Source: Olivibacter sp. SDN3 (GTDB taxonomy: Bacteria > Bacteroidota > Bacteroidia > Sphingobacteriales > Sphingobacteriaceae). From it: a DNA stretch of 64,000 nucleotides. The DNA is taken from contig NZ_CP060497.1 of the NCBI RefSeq assembly GCF_014334135.1, forward strand, positions 2,976,001-3,040,000, given 5' to 3'. This document shows positions 56,849-64,000 of this stretch, in pieces; the first letter of the stretch is position 1; the number at the start of each line of letters is the position of its first letter. Below the pieces are notes generated by a model. That model was not told the DNA's origin and ran no database searches. It was given only the letters and a program-made list of their open reading frames with translations. The position numbers were made by a program, and so were the translations under genes.

Positions 56849-57486
56849 GGTATAAGGGTAGTATGCGCCGAACCGCAAACAGGGTCTTCATTCACGCCGA
56901 CTGCCGGGCCAAAAAAACGGGAAACAAAATCGTGGGTATTGCCCTTTGCCGTTACGATAAATCCCCTGGCATCCATTCCTCCCATCAATGGCAGATTAGG
57001 CTTTATGGTTGCGATGTCTTCCTGCCTGTCGAATACCAGCATGTAATCGGTCTTGCCTTTGAAAGCCGCAATCGGTTTTTTATCTGTTGCCGCAATCAGT
57101 TCATCGGTCAATTCGATTTCCGTAAATTGGTCTGTCGGGAAATTGAGCACAAATTTTTTCTGCTTTACGGTCACGGATAAATTACCGCTTCGTAGGGAAT
57201 AAAAATTGATGTTATCCTTTCCATAATTTTCGTAGTGATGCATGACGAACGCCGAAGCAAGTGTAGCGTGCCCGCAAAGATCAACTTCCACAGTAGGGGT
57301 AAACCAACGGATTTCTACATTGTTTTCGCCGATGACATAAAATCCTGTTTCAGAAAGATTGTTTTCGGCTGCGATTTTCAACAAGATATCATCGGGCAAC
57401 CATTTTGCTAGGGGACAGATTGCTGCGGGGTTTCCTTTGAATACTTCATTGGTGAAGGTGTCTACGTGATAAATTGTCAAATTCAT
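56849..57486 (-). pseudogene. PhzF-like isomerase, 5' part (interrupted by IS3 element)
   Basis: The intact part has YHVDTFTNEVFKGNPAAICPL, the catalytic Glu in AENNLSETGFYVIG, EIRWFTPTVEVDLCGHATLASAFV-type strand (WFTPTVEVDLCGHATLA) and GSAHTTLIP, where the insertion lies. As it stands the frame runs into the IS and stops at 56815 after GVATFKARQI, losing ~50 residues. Reconstructed length is 261, normal for PhzF/YddE epimerase-isomerases. The lost C-terminus closes the second hot-dog-like lobe, so activity is unlikely. Confidence 0.9.
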
Positions 57487-57503
57487 TTCTTTACTTTTTT
57501 ATG

Positions 57504-57511
57504 CAAACTTA
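57504..57511 (-). promoter_or_regulatory. -7 element of phzF promoter
   Basis: TAAGTTTG on the minus strand, without a -33 TTTG; ~20 bases before the ATG. Suggests an activated promoter. Confidence 0.4.
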
Positions 57512-57529
57512 CAGACTTTGTATTTTTGG

Positions 57530-57548
57530 ATACAGGTACAGATTTGTC
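57530..57548. promoter_or_regulatory. Possible MocR-type regulator box before phzF
   Basis: ATACAGGTACAGATTTGTC. A similar sequence, ATACAGGTTTATATTTTGT, lies on the minus strand at 59031-59013 before the regulator gene, suggesting a shared binding site in two positions. Confidence 0.35.
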
Positions 57549-57566
57549 TTTTTTATAGGACACAGA

Positions 57567-58982
57567 TCATAACGAATTTTTGACGATACGCCCCAACCGT
57601 TTGAGATCATTTTCAAGCTTGTCGTTCCATTCCAACGCAAAACTCAACCGCATACAATTGTGATACCTTTCCTGAAGCGTAAACATTCTGCCGGGTGCAA
57701 AACTGATGTTTTTCCGAATGGCGGTATCATAAAGCTTTGCCGTATCAATCCGTTCATCCAATTCGAGCCAAAGTACAAAGCCGCCCTGTGGTTGCGATAT
57801 TTTGGTGTTGTCGGGAAAGTATTCTTCGATAGCCCTTTGGAAATGCAAACAGTTGGCATAAAGTCGGTTCCTGAAATTGCGTAGGTGATGTTCATACCGT
57901 CCATGCTCCATAAAGTCTGCTATCACCTCCTCATAGAGTATTGGTGCGGAAATGGTCTGTAGTAGCTTATGCCGCATTATTTTATCCTTGAATCTGCCGG
58001 GTGCTACCCAACCCACCCTATAACCGGGAGCCAATGTCTTGGAAACTGAACTGCACCACATAACTATACCTGCCTTATCGAATATTTTGCAGGGTTTTGG
58101 TCTTTCCGTTCCGAAGAACAGGTTACCGTACAAGTCGTCTTCTATCAATGGTATGTCGTATTCGGCCAGCATGTTGACCAGCTCTTTTTTATGGTTATCA
58201 GGCATAAGGCTACCAAGTGGATTGCTGAAATTGGTGGTAAAGCAACAGACCGTGATTTTATGGAGTACTTTCTTTAACGCGGCAAGGTCAACCCCTGTGA
58301 GCGGATGTGAAGGTATTTCGATAACATGAAGCCCAAGTGATTTGGCAATCTGTATCGTTCCAAAAAAAACGGGTGTCTCTACCGCCATTGTGTCTCCAGG
58401 CTTGCTCACCGCGAGCAGACAATGGAACAGTGCATTCATCGTACCCGACGTGGTTATCAAATCATTTTCGGTAAGCCCGCCTCCATACACCATACTCCAT
58501 TTAGAAACCATCCTCCTCAGATAGGCGCTGCCCTGTACGGGATGATAGCTTGTGCCACTATTATTCAGCTCTCGAATCTTTTTGAAGATTCCTTTATTGA
58601 GTTTGGCCGTTGGAAGCATACTAGCGGAAGGTGTGCCAAGTGAAAACCTAGTAATTCCCTCGCTAGTCATGGAAGAAACCACCTTATCGATCAGGTCATC
58701 AGGTGGTTTTTCATCGGGTGAGGATAGCAGCTTGCCCACCGATGGCAGTGGAAATCTTCGGGGCGATGTATTGCTGACAAAATACCCTTCACGTAAACGG
58801 GGTTCGATCAGTGACTTACTCTCTAGTTTCAGGAAAGCTTGTTTGGCCGTGTTCATGCTTACGTTATAAATTTTTTGAACGGTACGGATAGATGGTAATT
58901 TATCGCCAAATTTTAGCGTTTCATTGGCGATTTGTTCTTCGATAATGTTTGCAATTTTTAGGTACAACCGTTCTTTTTTCAC
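57567..58982 (-). CDS. MocR-type regulator: GntR domain fused to PLP aminotransferase domain
   Basis: 471 residues from the GTG at 58982; another GTG at 59003 would add seven residues not expected in the family. Residues ~1-75: GntR winged helix (YLKIANIIEEQIANETLKFGDKLPSIRT, split as IANIIEEQIANETLKFG and KLPSIRTVQKIYNVSMNTAKQ). Residues ~110-470: fold-type I aminotransferase with ITTSGTMNALFHCLLAV, PLIEDDLYGNLF and the PLP lysine in WCSSVSKTLAPGYRVGWV. MocR proteins sense PLP or amino-group compounds. Upstream of phzF on the same strand and its likely regulator. Confidence 0.92.
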   Translation of the reverse strand: MKKERLYLKIANIIEEQIANETLKFGDKLPSIRTVQKIYNVSMNTAKQAFLKLESKSLIEPRLREGYFVSNTSPRRFPLPSVGKLLSSPDEKPPDDLIDKVVSSMTSEGITRFSLGTPSASMLPTAKLNKGIFKKIRELNNSGTSYHPVQGSAYLRRMVSKWSMVYGGGLTENDLITTSGTMNALFHCLLAVSKPGDTMAVETPVFFGTIQIAKSLGLHVIEIPSHPLTGVDLAALKKVLHKITVCCFTTNFSNPLGSLMPDNHKKELVNMLAEYDIPLIEDDLYGNLFFGTERPKPCKIFDKAGIVMWCSSVSKTLAPGYRVGWVAPGRFKDKIMRHKLLQTISAPILYEEVIADFMEHGRYEHHLRNFRNRLYANCLHFQRAIEEYFPDNTKISQPQGGFVLWLELDERIDTAKLYDTAIRKNISFAPGRMFTLQERYHNCMRLSFALEWNDKLENDLKRLGRIVKNSL

Positions 58983-59003
58983 GCAATGCAATTTTGTGTA
59001 CAC

Positions 59004-59463
59004 CGTAAATGTACAAAATATAAACCTGTATTGAAGGCCGATACATACGTTGCCAGAGTTTATACCTATCCGATTTTGAAGATCAGGATATTACAACATA
59101 GTATGAGGTCGATTCAAAATCGTTTCTTTACCTGGTTGTCGGTCCAGTCAAAGGCCGCAGTAACTAAGTCACTTTATCGGTTGACTAAAGCCCGTAAGTC
59201 GACCATGTACAGGAAGGGTCGTTCGTTCAGCGCATCCGCTTTTTTAGAAGTTGCTAGGGTACTTTTACTCGTATCCTTATATGCTCCTATCCAATTCGAT
59301 CGAGGGAAAACCAAGATAACAACGGTTAATTACTGCCAGCGATGGTAGGGAAGAAAAGGTTGGTAAAAGATTGTTATTATTCTGTCTTTGAAACCGTTTG
59401 CTTAAAACGTTGTTGAGTAAGTTATGTGAGTCCATTTGCATAATCTGAACTAAAATCATAACA
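59004..59463. other. Gene-free region of ~460 bases
   Basis: Holds the mocR upstream site near 59013-59031. Open frames here (for example plus 58986-59348) lack family resemblance and overlap the mocR start; I see no gene. Confidence 0.5.
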
Positions 59464-59853
59464 ATGACGGACTTTTCTGACATTTATTGCCACTATATAG
59501 CACTTCTTAATGGAAAAGATTTGACCAATCTGCACCGATTCGTAGCCGAAGAAATCTTTTACAACGACGAGAAAATAGGTTTGCAAAATTATCAAAAGTT
59601 GCTTGAGCAAGATTTTGAAGACATTCCCGACCTGTATTACACTATCGATATCCTTGTTAGTTCATCTTCCTATGTGGCAAGCAGATTGACGTACGATTGT
59701 ACACCGAAAGATGAATTCCTAGGACTGCCTATAAACGGCCGGAAAGTTCGTTTCAGTGAAAATGTTTTTTATCACTTCGAGAATTCGAAAATCAAAAAAG
59801 TGTTTTCAGTGATCGATAAATCCGCTATTGAAAAACAAATAAAAAATGAATAA
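59464..59853 (+). CDS. SnoaL/NTF2-like polyketide-cyclase-fold protein
   Basis: 129 residues, one cone-shaped alpha+beta barrel: N-terminal helix FSDIYCHYIALLNGKDLTNLHRFVAEEI, GLQNYQKLLEQDFEDIPDLYYTIDIL and the closing strands VSSSSYVASRLTYDCTP and RKVRFSENVFYHFENSKIKKVFSV. Proteins of this fold bind small lipophilic ligands or act as cyclases/isomerases; no substrate can be assigned. Starts just after a short AT-rich leader. Confidence 0.82.
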   Translation: MTDFSDIYCHYIALLNGKDLTNLHRFVAEEIFYNDEKIGLQNYQKLLEQDFEDIPDLYYTIDILVSSSSYVASRLTYDCTPKDEFLGLPINGRKVRFSENVFYHFENSKIKKVFSVIDKSAIEKQIKNE

Positions 59854-60136
59854 TAGATATCTCCTTTGATTTTCTGGGCGATTCGGTGTTTTCAAATGTG
59901 ATTGTTCTGCAAAAGAGAGGAGTGCTTTCTAAGCGAGCCCCACATAAGATGGGCTTTAATTAATGTAAGAAGATCTGTATCTTTATTGCTAATGAATGTC
60001 CATTTCCTTTTTAAGTGTTCATCGTAAAAATAGTTGTTTACGTGTATAATATCAGCTTTTTATTAAGCTCCTGTGGAGATAAGATATCGATTGTTGAATT
60101 GATGCGAGCCCTTGTCTCGTACTAAAGCCGTGAAAA

Positions 60137-61072
60137 ATGAAAAAAGTCGACAATCCAGAAGTAAAATCACTTTTTGACCTGTACAAACATTTGGGCTTAT
60201 CGACTGATCTGATACATCCCTTGGTAGGTTTCTCCATACTCAATCTGAAAGATATCGACTTCGAATTTCCCTATCATTCACCCTCATTCCGGCCAGATTA
60301 TTTTTCATTTCTTTTTGTTAAAGACGGAAATGGTCACTATAAGATCGATGAACATTTTTTTCAGACGACCCCTCAAACCATATATTTTACCAATCCGAGT
60401 AATTACCGAACTTTTGGATGGACAAAAATTGAGGAGGTTTATTTGATTACTTTTGATGAAGCATTCCTGAAAGAATACGTCAGCAAATCCATTTTTGAAC
60501 AGTTCCCTTTTCTTTTGACCGAAACTGTTCAACCTAAAATCGTAACGGAAGAATTTTACCTATCGGTAGAGCATATCTACCTGCAAATTCACCGGGAATA
60601 CATGAACCATGCTTTGGAAAAATACTATATCATTGGCCACCTGCTTGCTGTTTTACTGTATAAAATTAAGGAATATTTTTGGCTGGATTACAATCCGATT
60701 TATGAGGGAAACCGAAGCTCGCAGATTGTAAAATCGTTCAAGCAATTGTTAGAGAAACATTACCGTGATTTGAGTTCGGGCAAGGTTGAAACTGTTTTCA
60801 GGGTTCAAGATTATGCTGATGCACAAAATTTGCACCCTAACTATCTAAGTAGTGTAATTAAATCAAAAACAGGAAAACCAATCACTACGTGGATTACTGA
60901 TAAAACCATTGCGACCGCCAAAGCTATCCTACAGAACTCCAATTTACCTATTAAGGAAATAACCTACAAACTTGGCTTTGCCGAAATCGCCCATTTCAGC
61001 AATTACTTCAAAAAACACACATCCTTATCGCCTGCCCATTATAGAAAAGAGAACAACAACCCGTTAAAATAA
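60137..61072 (+). CDS. AraC family transcriptional regulator
   Basis: 311 residues. N-terminal cupin-like sensor half (~1-180; KDGNGHYKIDEHFFQTTPQTIYFTNP) and C-terminal two helix-turn-helix motifs: VQDYADAQNLHPNYLSSVIKSKTG and IKEITYKLGFAEIAHFSNYFKKHTSLSPAHYRK. Directly upstream of two short-chain dehydrogenase genes on the same strand. Two direct repeats 21 bases apart (61098-61133) lie between it and the first SDR gene and are its likely binding site. Confidence 0.93.
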   Translation: MKKVDNPEVKSLFDLYKHLGLSTDLIHPLVGFSILNLKDIDFEFPYHSPSFRPDYFSFLFVKDGNGHYKIDEHFFQTTPQTIYFTNPSNYRTFGWTKIEEVYLITFDEAFLKEYVSKSIFEQFPFLLTETVQPKIVTEEFYLSVEHIYLQIHREYMNHALEKYYIIGHLLAVLLYKIKEYFWLDYNPIYEGNRSSQIVKSFKQLLEKHYRDLSSGKVETVFRVQDYADAQNLHPNYLSSVIKSKTGKPITTWITDKTIATAKAILQNSNLPIKEITYKLGFAEIAHFSNYFKKHTSLSPAHYRKENNNPLK

Positions 61073-61097
61073 CCGTTTCTATTCCCCTTCTTTAAAA

Positions 61098-61133
61098 TTT
61101 GCAACAGATGCTTTAATCTTTGCAAACAGCTGC
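61098..61133 (+). promoter_or_regulatory. Paired AraC-type direct repeats
   Basis: TTTGCAACAGATGC (61098-61111) and TTTGCAAACAGCTGC (61119-61133), spaced 21 bases start to start, two helical turns, as expected for two AraC subunits in tandem. 47 bases before the SDR start. Confidence 0.5.
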
Positions 61134-61179
61134 ATTCGATCTATTCCCACTTTTGTTCTATATCAAAACATAAAAAAAA

Positions 61180-61944
61180 ATGGAAACAAAAAACAAAATC
61201 GCAGTAGTAACCGGCGGGAGCCGGGGACTCGGTAGGAACGCGTCATTAGCACTTGCTAAAAAAGGTATCGATGTAGTGCTGACCTATCATTCCAATAAAC
61301 AGGATGCAGAAAACGTGGTGTCAGAAATCCGGGCATCAGGCCGAAAAGCCGAAGCGTACCAATTGGACACCAGAAATGTTCAATCGTTCGATCATTTCCT
61401 ACAGCAAGTGACAGAACATCTGCAAACGTACACGGGCAGTCCAAATTTCGACTACCTAATCAACAACGCAGGAACTGGGGTTCACGCAGCCTTTGCAGAA
61501 ACCACCGAAGCACAGGTGGACGACATGATCAACACGCATTACAAAGGCGTATTCTTCCTCACGCAAAAGGCTTTGGCTTATCTGAACGATGGCGGTGCAA
61601 TCGTAAATATTTCGACAGGTTTGGCAAGATTTAGCATGCCGGGCTTTGCTGCCTATGCTTCTATGAAAGGAGCTATCGAAACGCTTACGCTTTACCAGGC
61701 AAAAGAGTTGGGGGCAAGAGGTATTCGGGTCAACGCTGTAGCGCCCGGTGCTATTGCAACGGATTTTGGAGGAGGCGCCACAAGGGATGTCCCGGAAGTC
61801 AACTCTTTTATAAAATCCGTTACGGCACTGGGCCGTGTAGGCCAGCCCGATGATATCGGTAGTGTTGTTGCATTCTTATGCACAGATGAAGCTCGGTGGA
61901 TTACAGGCCAACGCATTGAAATATCGGGAGGGATGAACCTCTAA
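61180..61944 (+). CDS. Short-chain dehydrogenase/reductase
   Basis: 254 residues. GGSRGLGRN cofactor motif, NNAGTG, active-site Ser in GAIVNISTGLARFSMPG and YASMKG (Y-x-x-x-K), with APGAIATDFGGG and ITGQRIEISGGMNL at the end, i.e. a classical FabG-type SDR. Reduces or oxidises a carbonyl with NAD(P). Expected to be controlled by the AraC regulator encoded just upstream. Confidence 0.95.
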   Translation: METKNKIAVVTGGSRGLGRNASLALAKKGIDVVLTYHSNKQDAENVVSEIRASGRKAEAYQLDTRNVQSFDHFLQQVTEHLQTYTGSPNFDYLINNAGTGVHAAFAETTEAQVDDMINTHYKGVFFLTQKALAYLNDGGAIVNISTGLARFSMPGFAAYASMKGAIETLTLYQAKELGARGIRVNAVAPGAIATDFGGGATRDVPEVNSFIKSVTALGRVGQPDDIGSVVAFLCTDEARWITGQRIEISGGMNL

Positions 61945-62055
61945 TCAGTCAATTTAAAAACCACTGGTTCTCCGTTTGCTAAACTAAAGCCCTTTATTGA
62001 CATTGTTCCGGGTTGGCTGTTACCGTTAGCCAATGAAACGGGGAATCAGTTTAAA

Positions 62056-62817
62056 ATGAAAAAAATGAACTCACTTAAGAACAAAGTGGCCCTGATTACG
62101 GGCTCGGCAAGAGGCTTGGGGAAAGCCATTGCAGAACGTTATGCCGCACTGGGGGCTGACATTGTAATCAATTATTCCAGAGATAAGGCCTCAGCAGATG
62201 AGGTCGTTTCGAACATTAAGGCAATGGGTGTCAAAGTAATGGCTGTGCAGGCAGACGTCAGCAAAGTGGCAGACATCGAAAAACTGTTCAATGAAGCCGA
62301 AAATGCTTTCGGAAAAATTGATATCGTGGTGGCCAATGCGGGTATTGAACTGGTGAATTTACCCGTAACAGACTTCACGGAAAAACAATATGACCGTTTA
62401 TTCTCCATCAATACGAAAGGTTCTTATTTCACGATGCAGGAAGCGGCACGCCATGTTTCGGACAACGGAAGGATTATTTACATTGCATCCTCAACAACTT
62501 CGTTCCCGATCCCGGGAATGGCTTTGTATGGCGGTAGCAAAACAACGCCACGCTATTTGGTGGACGTCTTGTCAAAAGAAATCGGGCATAAAGGTATAAC
62601 CGTAAATTCGATTATCCCCTATGCAGTGGACCACTCTGGTATCTTCACCGATCCCGACGCTTACCCTGAACTGAGAGCGCAGATCATCGATCTGTGTCCC
62701 ATGAAACGTATGGCGGAAGTAGAGGACGTTGCTAATATCGCAGAGTTTTTTGCCAGCGATTTATCCTCATTTGTCAACGGACAACATCTATTGGTAAATG
62801 GAGGGTCTACCTGTTAA
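62056..62817 (+). CDS. Short-chain dehydrogenase/reductase
   Basis: 253 residues. TGSARGLGKAIAERYA cofactor motif, ANAGIELVN (variant of NNAG), Ser-rich IYIASSTTSFPIPG and YGGSKTTPRYLVDVL (Y-x-x-x-K), then a C-terminus VNGQHLLVNGGSTC. Classical SDR fold, same strand 111 bases after the previous SDR; the two share no special similarity beyond the family. Role unknown. Confidence 0.95.
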   Translation: MKKMNSLKNKVALITGSARGLGKAIAERYAALGADIVINYSRDKASADEVVSNIKAMGVKVMAVQADVSKVADIEKLFNEAENAFGKIDIVVANAGIELVNLPVTDFTEKQYDRLFSINTKGSYFTMQEAARHVSDNGRIIYIASSTTSFPIPGMALYGGSKTTPRYLVDVLSKEIGHKGITVNSIIPYAVDHSGIFTDPDAYPELRAQIIDLCPMKRMAEVEDVANIAEFFASDLSSFVNGQHLLVNGGSTC

Positions 62818-62867
62818 CATTAAACAGAAATTATCCAAGATAAAGACGGTAGGATACCTTGTTTCAA

Positions 62868-62900
62868 CATTACTCGCAGTTTGTTTGCTTGCGGGTAATG
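62868..62900 (+). terminator. Terminator-like hairpin after the SDR genes
   Basis: Stem CATTACTCGCA / TGCGGGTAATG (one G-T pair) with an 11-base loop, followed by TTTAAAAA; the T-run is short, so efficiency is uncertain. Confidence 0.5.
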
Positions 62901-62999
62901 TTTAAAAACACTTTCTAATACCAGATATGCACAGATCAATTATCCCGGCGGATTTTTACCGGTAAAACAGTTGATAAAATTCAATCTGACAACAAAAAA

Positions 63000-63380
63000 A
63001 TGACCGTTATGATAAATGAAATGAAAAATCTTTTAAAACTTGAAGAAGTGGGGCAGTTTTTGCTTTCGATAATCTTATTTAACCAATTGCATTATGCCTG
63101 GTGGGTTTTTCCTGCCTATTTGTTATTGCCAGATCTATCCATGATAGGTTACTTGATCAATACTAAGGTCGGTGCCCGGTTCTATAATTTTTTCCATCAT
63201 AAACTGGTGGGAATAGCTATTTTTATTCTGGGATTTAGCCTCACGAACGAGATACTCATTTTAGCAGGTTTAATTCTATTCGGCCATTCATCAATGGATA
63301 GAATGTTTGGATATGGTCTTAAGCTGAATGACAATTTCAGACACACTCATTTAGGGTGGATTGGAAAAAGGAATACTTGA
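63000..63380 (+). CDS. DUF4260 family membrane protein
   Basis: 126 residues with about four membrane helices (FLLSIILFNQLHYAWWVFPAY; LLLPDLSMIGYLIN; LVGIAIFILGF; EILILAGLILFGHSS). Conserved features are PDLSM, YNFFHHKL, GHSSMDRMFGYGLK and the C-terminal HTHLGWIGK. Function of DUF4260 is unknown. The ATG at 63000 is used; 63009 is possible. Confidence 0.88.
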   Translation: MTVMINEMKNLLKLEEVGQFLLSIILFNQLHYAWWVFPAYLLLPDLSMIGYLINTKVGARFYNFFHHKLVGIAIFILGFSLTNEILILAGLILFGHSSMDRMFGYGLKLNDNFRHTHLGWIGKRNT

Positions 63381-63429
63381 CGGGTGCTCTTTTGTATGTA
63401 CGTGTCTGTGGGACGGAGCCATTCTTTCA

Positions 63430-64000
63430 CTAGTATTCCAATATATATATTTTTTTAGCATCAAAGTCCCAAACGGTTTTGTACAATGATAAAAATCGGT
63501 AACCGAATGTCATTAAATCAGGCTCCGGTATTTCCAGTTCTTTTCTGATGACTTTTATATTTTCGGCCTCTTCCTGCTCTATCCCTTTTAAATCAATTTT
63601 CAACTGCTCTCCGATAAGTACGTTCTTAACGGTCAATATGGTATCCCCAGCACCATCAACCCCTGACTGCGTGATAAGCCTCTCTGACGATAAAACTTTT
63701 TGAGTATTATCTGAGACTTGCAGCAGTCCGTTCTGACCAGTGTCAAATGCGCCCAAAATTTCGGTATTTCCGATCTTAAACTTGATCAAGGGATGATTGG
63801 GTAATCTTCGGGTATCGAAATCAATAATGGACAACACTTTTTCATTGGTCAGAAAATCTTTGTTTAGCTCACGTTGGGGGGTATTTTTGTAAAACGTTAC
63901 CTTTTTATGGATATAGTCTAATTTGAACGTATATCCCTCAAAGAATTTATAGCCAATATATCCTATGAAATCCGGAGTTATATTCTCCACGAAATTGTAA
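63430..64000 (-). CDS. Retropepsin-like aspartyl protease-fold protein (5' end outside window)
   Basis: The frame is open through position 64000, so the GTG at 63990 is not the true start. The visible ~190 residues contain IGYKFFEGYTFKLDYIHKKVTFYK, the end of a first aspartyl-protease-like repeat, and LIKFKIGNTEILGAFDTGQNGLLQVS, a second repeat with the DTG motif. Such Bacteroidota proteins are often secreted, but the N-terminus that would show a signal is missing. Whether a protease or an inactive binding fold is uncertain. Confidence 0.75.
   Translation of the reverse strand, partial: YNFVENITPDFIGYIGYKFFEGYTFKLDYIHKKVTFYKNTPQRELNKDFLTNEKVLSIIDFDTRRLPNHPLIKFKIGNTEILGAFDTGQNGLLQVSDNTQKVLSSERLITQSGVDGAGDTILTVKNVLIGEQLKIDLKGIEQEEAENIKVIRKELEIPEPDLMTFGYRFLSLYKTVWDFDAKKIYILEY

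Noticed and set aside
58986-59348. 120-residue plus-strand frame
   Set aside because: Overlaps the start region and upstream box of the MocR gene and shows no recognisable domain.

Overview
The window comes from a Bacteroidota chromosome, most likely family Sphingobacteriaceae (Sphingobacterium, Pedobacter or Olivibacter-like). Support: three SusC/SusD-type glycan systems' worth of Bacteroidota gene families (two SusCD pairs here), promoters of the TTTG-N19-TAnnTTTG type, weak ribosome-binding sites, a rpsF-rpsR-rplI operon and GC near 40%. The genus is an inference from gene content only.

Region 1 (1-30.2 kb) is a large polysaccharide utilisation locus. A first plus-strand group holds the end of a large secreted protein, a rhamnose-mutarotase-like lipoprotein, a Gfo/Idh/MocA oxidoreductase, a sodium:solute symporter and a GH78-like rhamnosidase. 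A minus-strand IclR regulator separates it from a tightly spaced operon: SusC, SusD, GH2 beta-galactosidase, a solute-binding-protein-like protein with no signal peptide, two tandem CaiB/BaiF CoA-transferases, a second Gfo/Idh/MocA oxidoreductase, a MaoC-type hydratase, a FucP-like permease, a GH106-like rhamnosidase and a GH127 arabinofuranosidase, followed by a DUF5703 protein. The enzyme set suggests a rhamnose-rich plant glycan with galactose and arabinofuranose. The CoA-transferase/hydratase/cytosolic binding-protein block inside this locus is the best candidate for an undescribed pathway.

Region 2 (30.2-33.8 kb) is housekeeping: rplI, rpsR, rpsF and, divergently, dnaX. dnaX carries an A10-G run with an immediate stop in the -1 frame, matching a programmed frameshift that would give a short gamma-like subunit.

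Region 3 (33.8-45.4 kb) starts with a membrane protein that joins a 7TM-DISM sensor and coiled coil to an IS1595-type transposase zinc ribbon, then a SusC/SusD/GH30 locus, an OmpA lipoprotein, an iron-sulfur oxidoreductase pair and tRNA-Phe with its own promoter and terminator.

Region 4 (45.4-64 kb) looks like accessory DNA following the tRNA gene: a GC-rich non-coding segment, many single-gene modules (AraC, SRPBCC, DHFR-like, DinB, glyoxalase, esterase, HxlR/nitroreductase, NmrA-like, monooxygenase, DJ-1, Crp, MocR/PhzF, SDRs), attC-like palindromes after the DinB and glyoxalase genes, and several broken genes. phzF is interrupted by a complete IS3-family element with a 3-bp target duplication. 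A CRP-like regulator sits beside one of two identical TGTGA-N6-TCACA operators that precede a DJ-1 gene and an esterase gene with the same promoter spacing.
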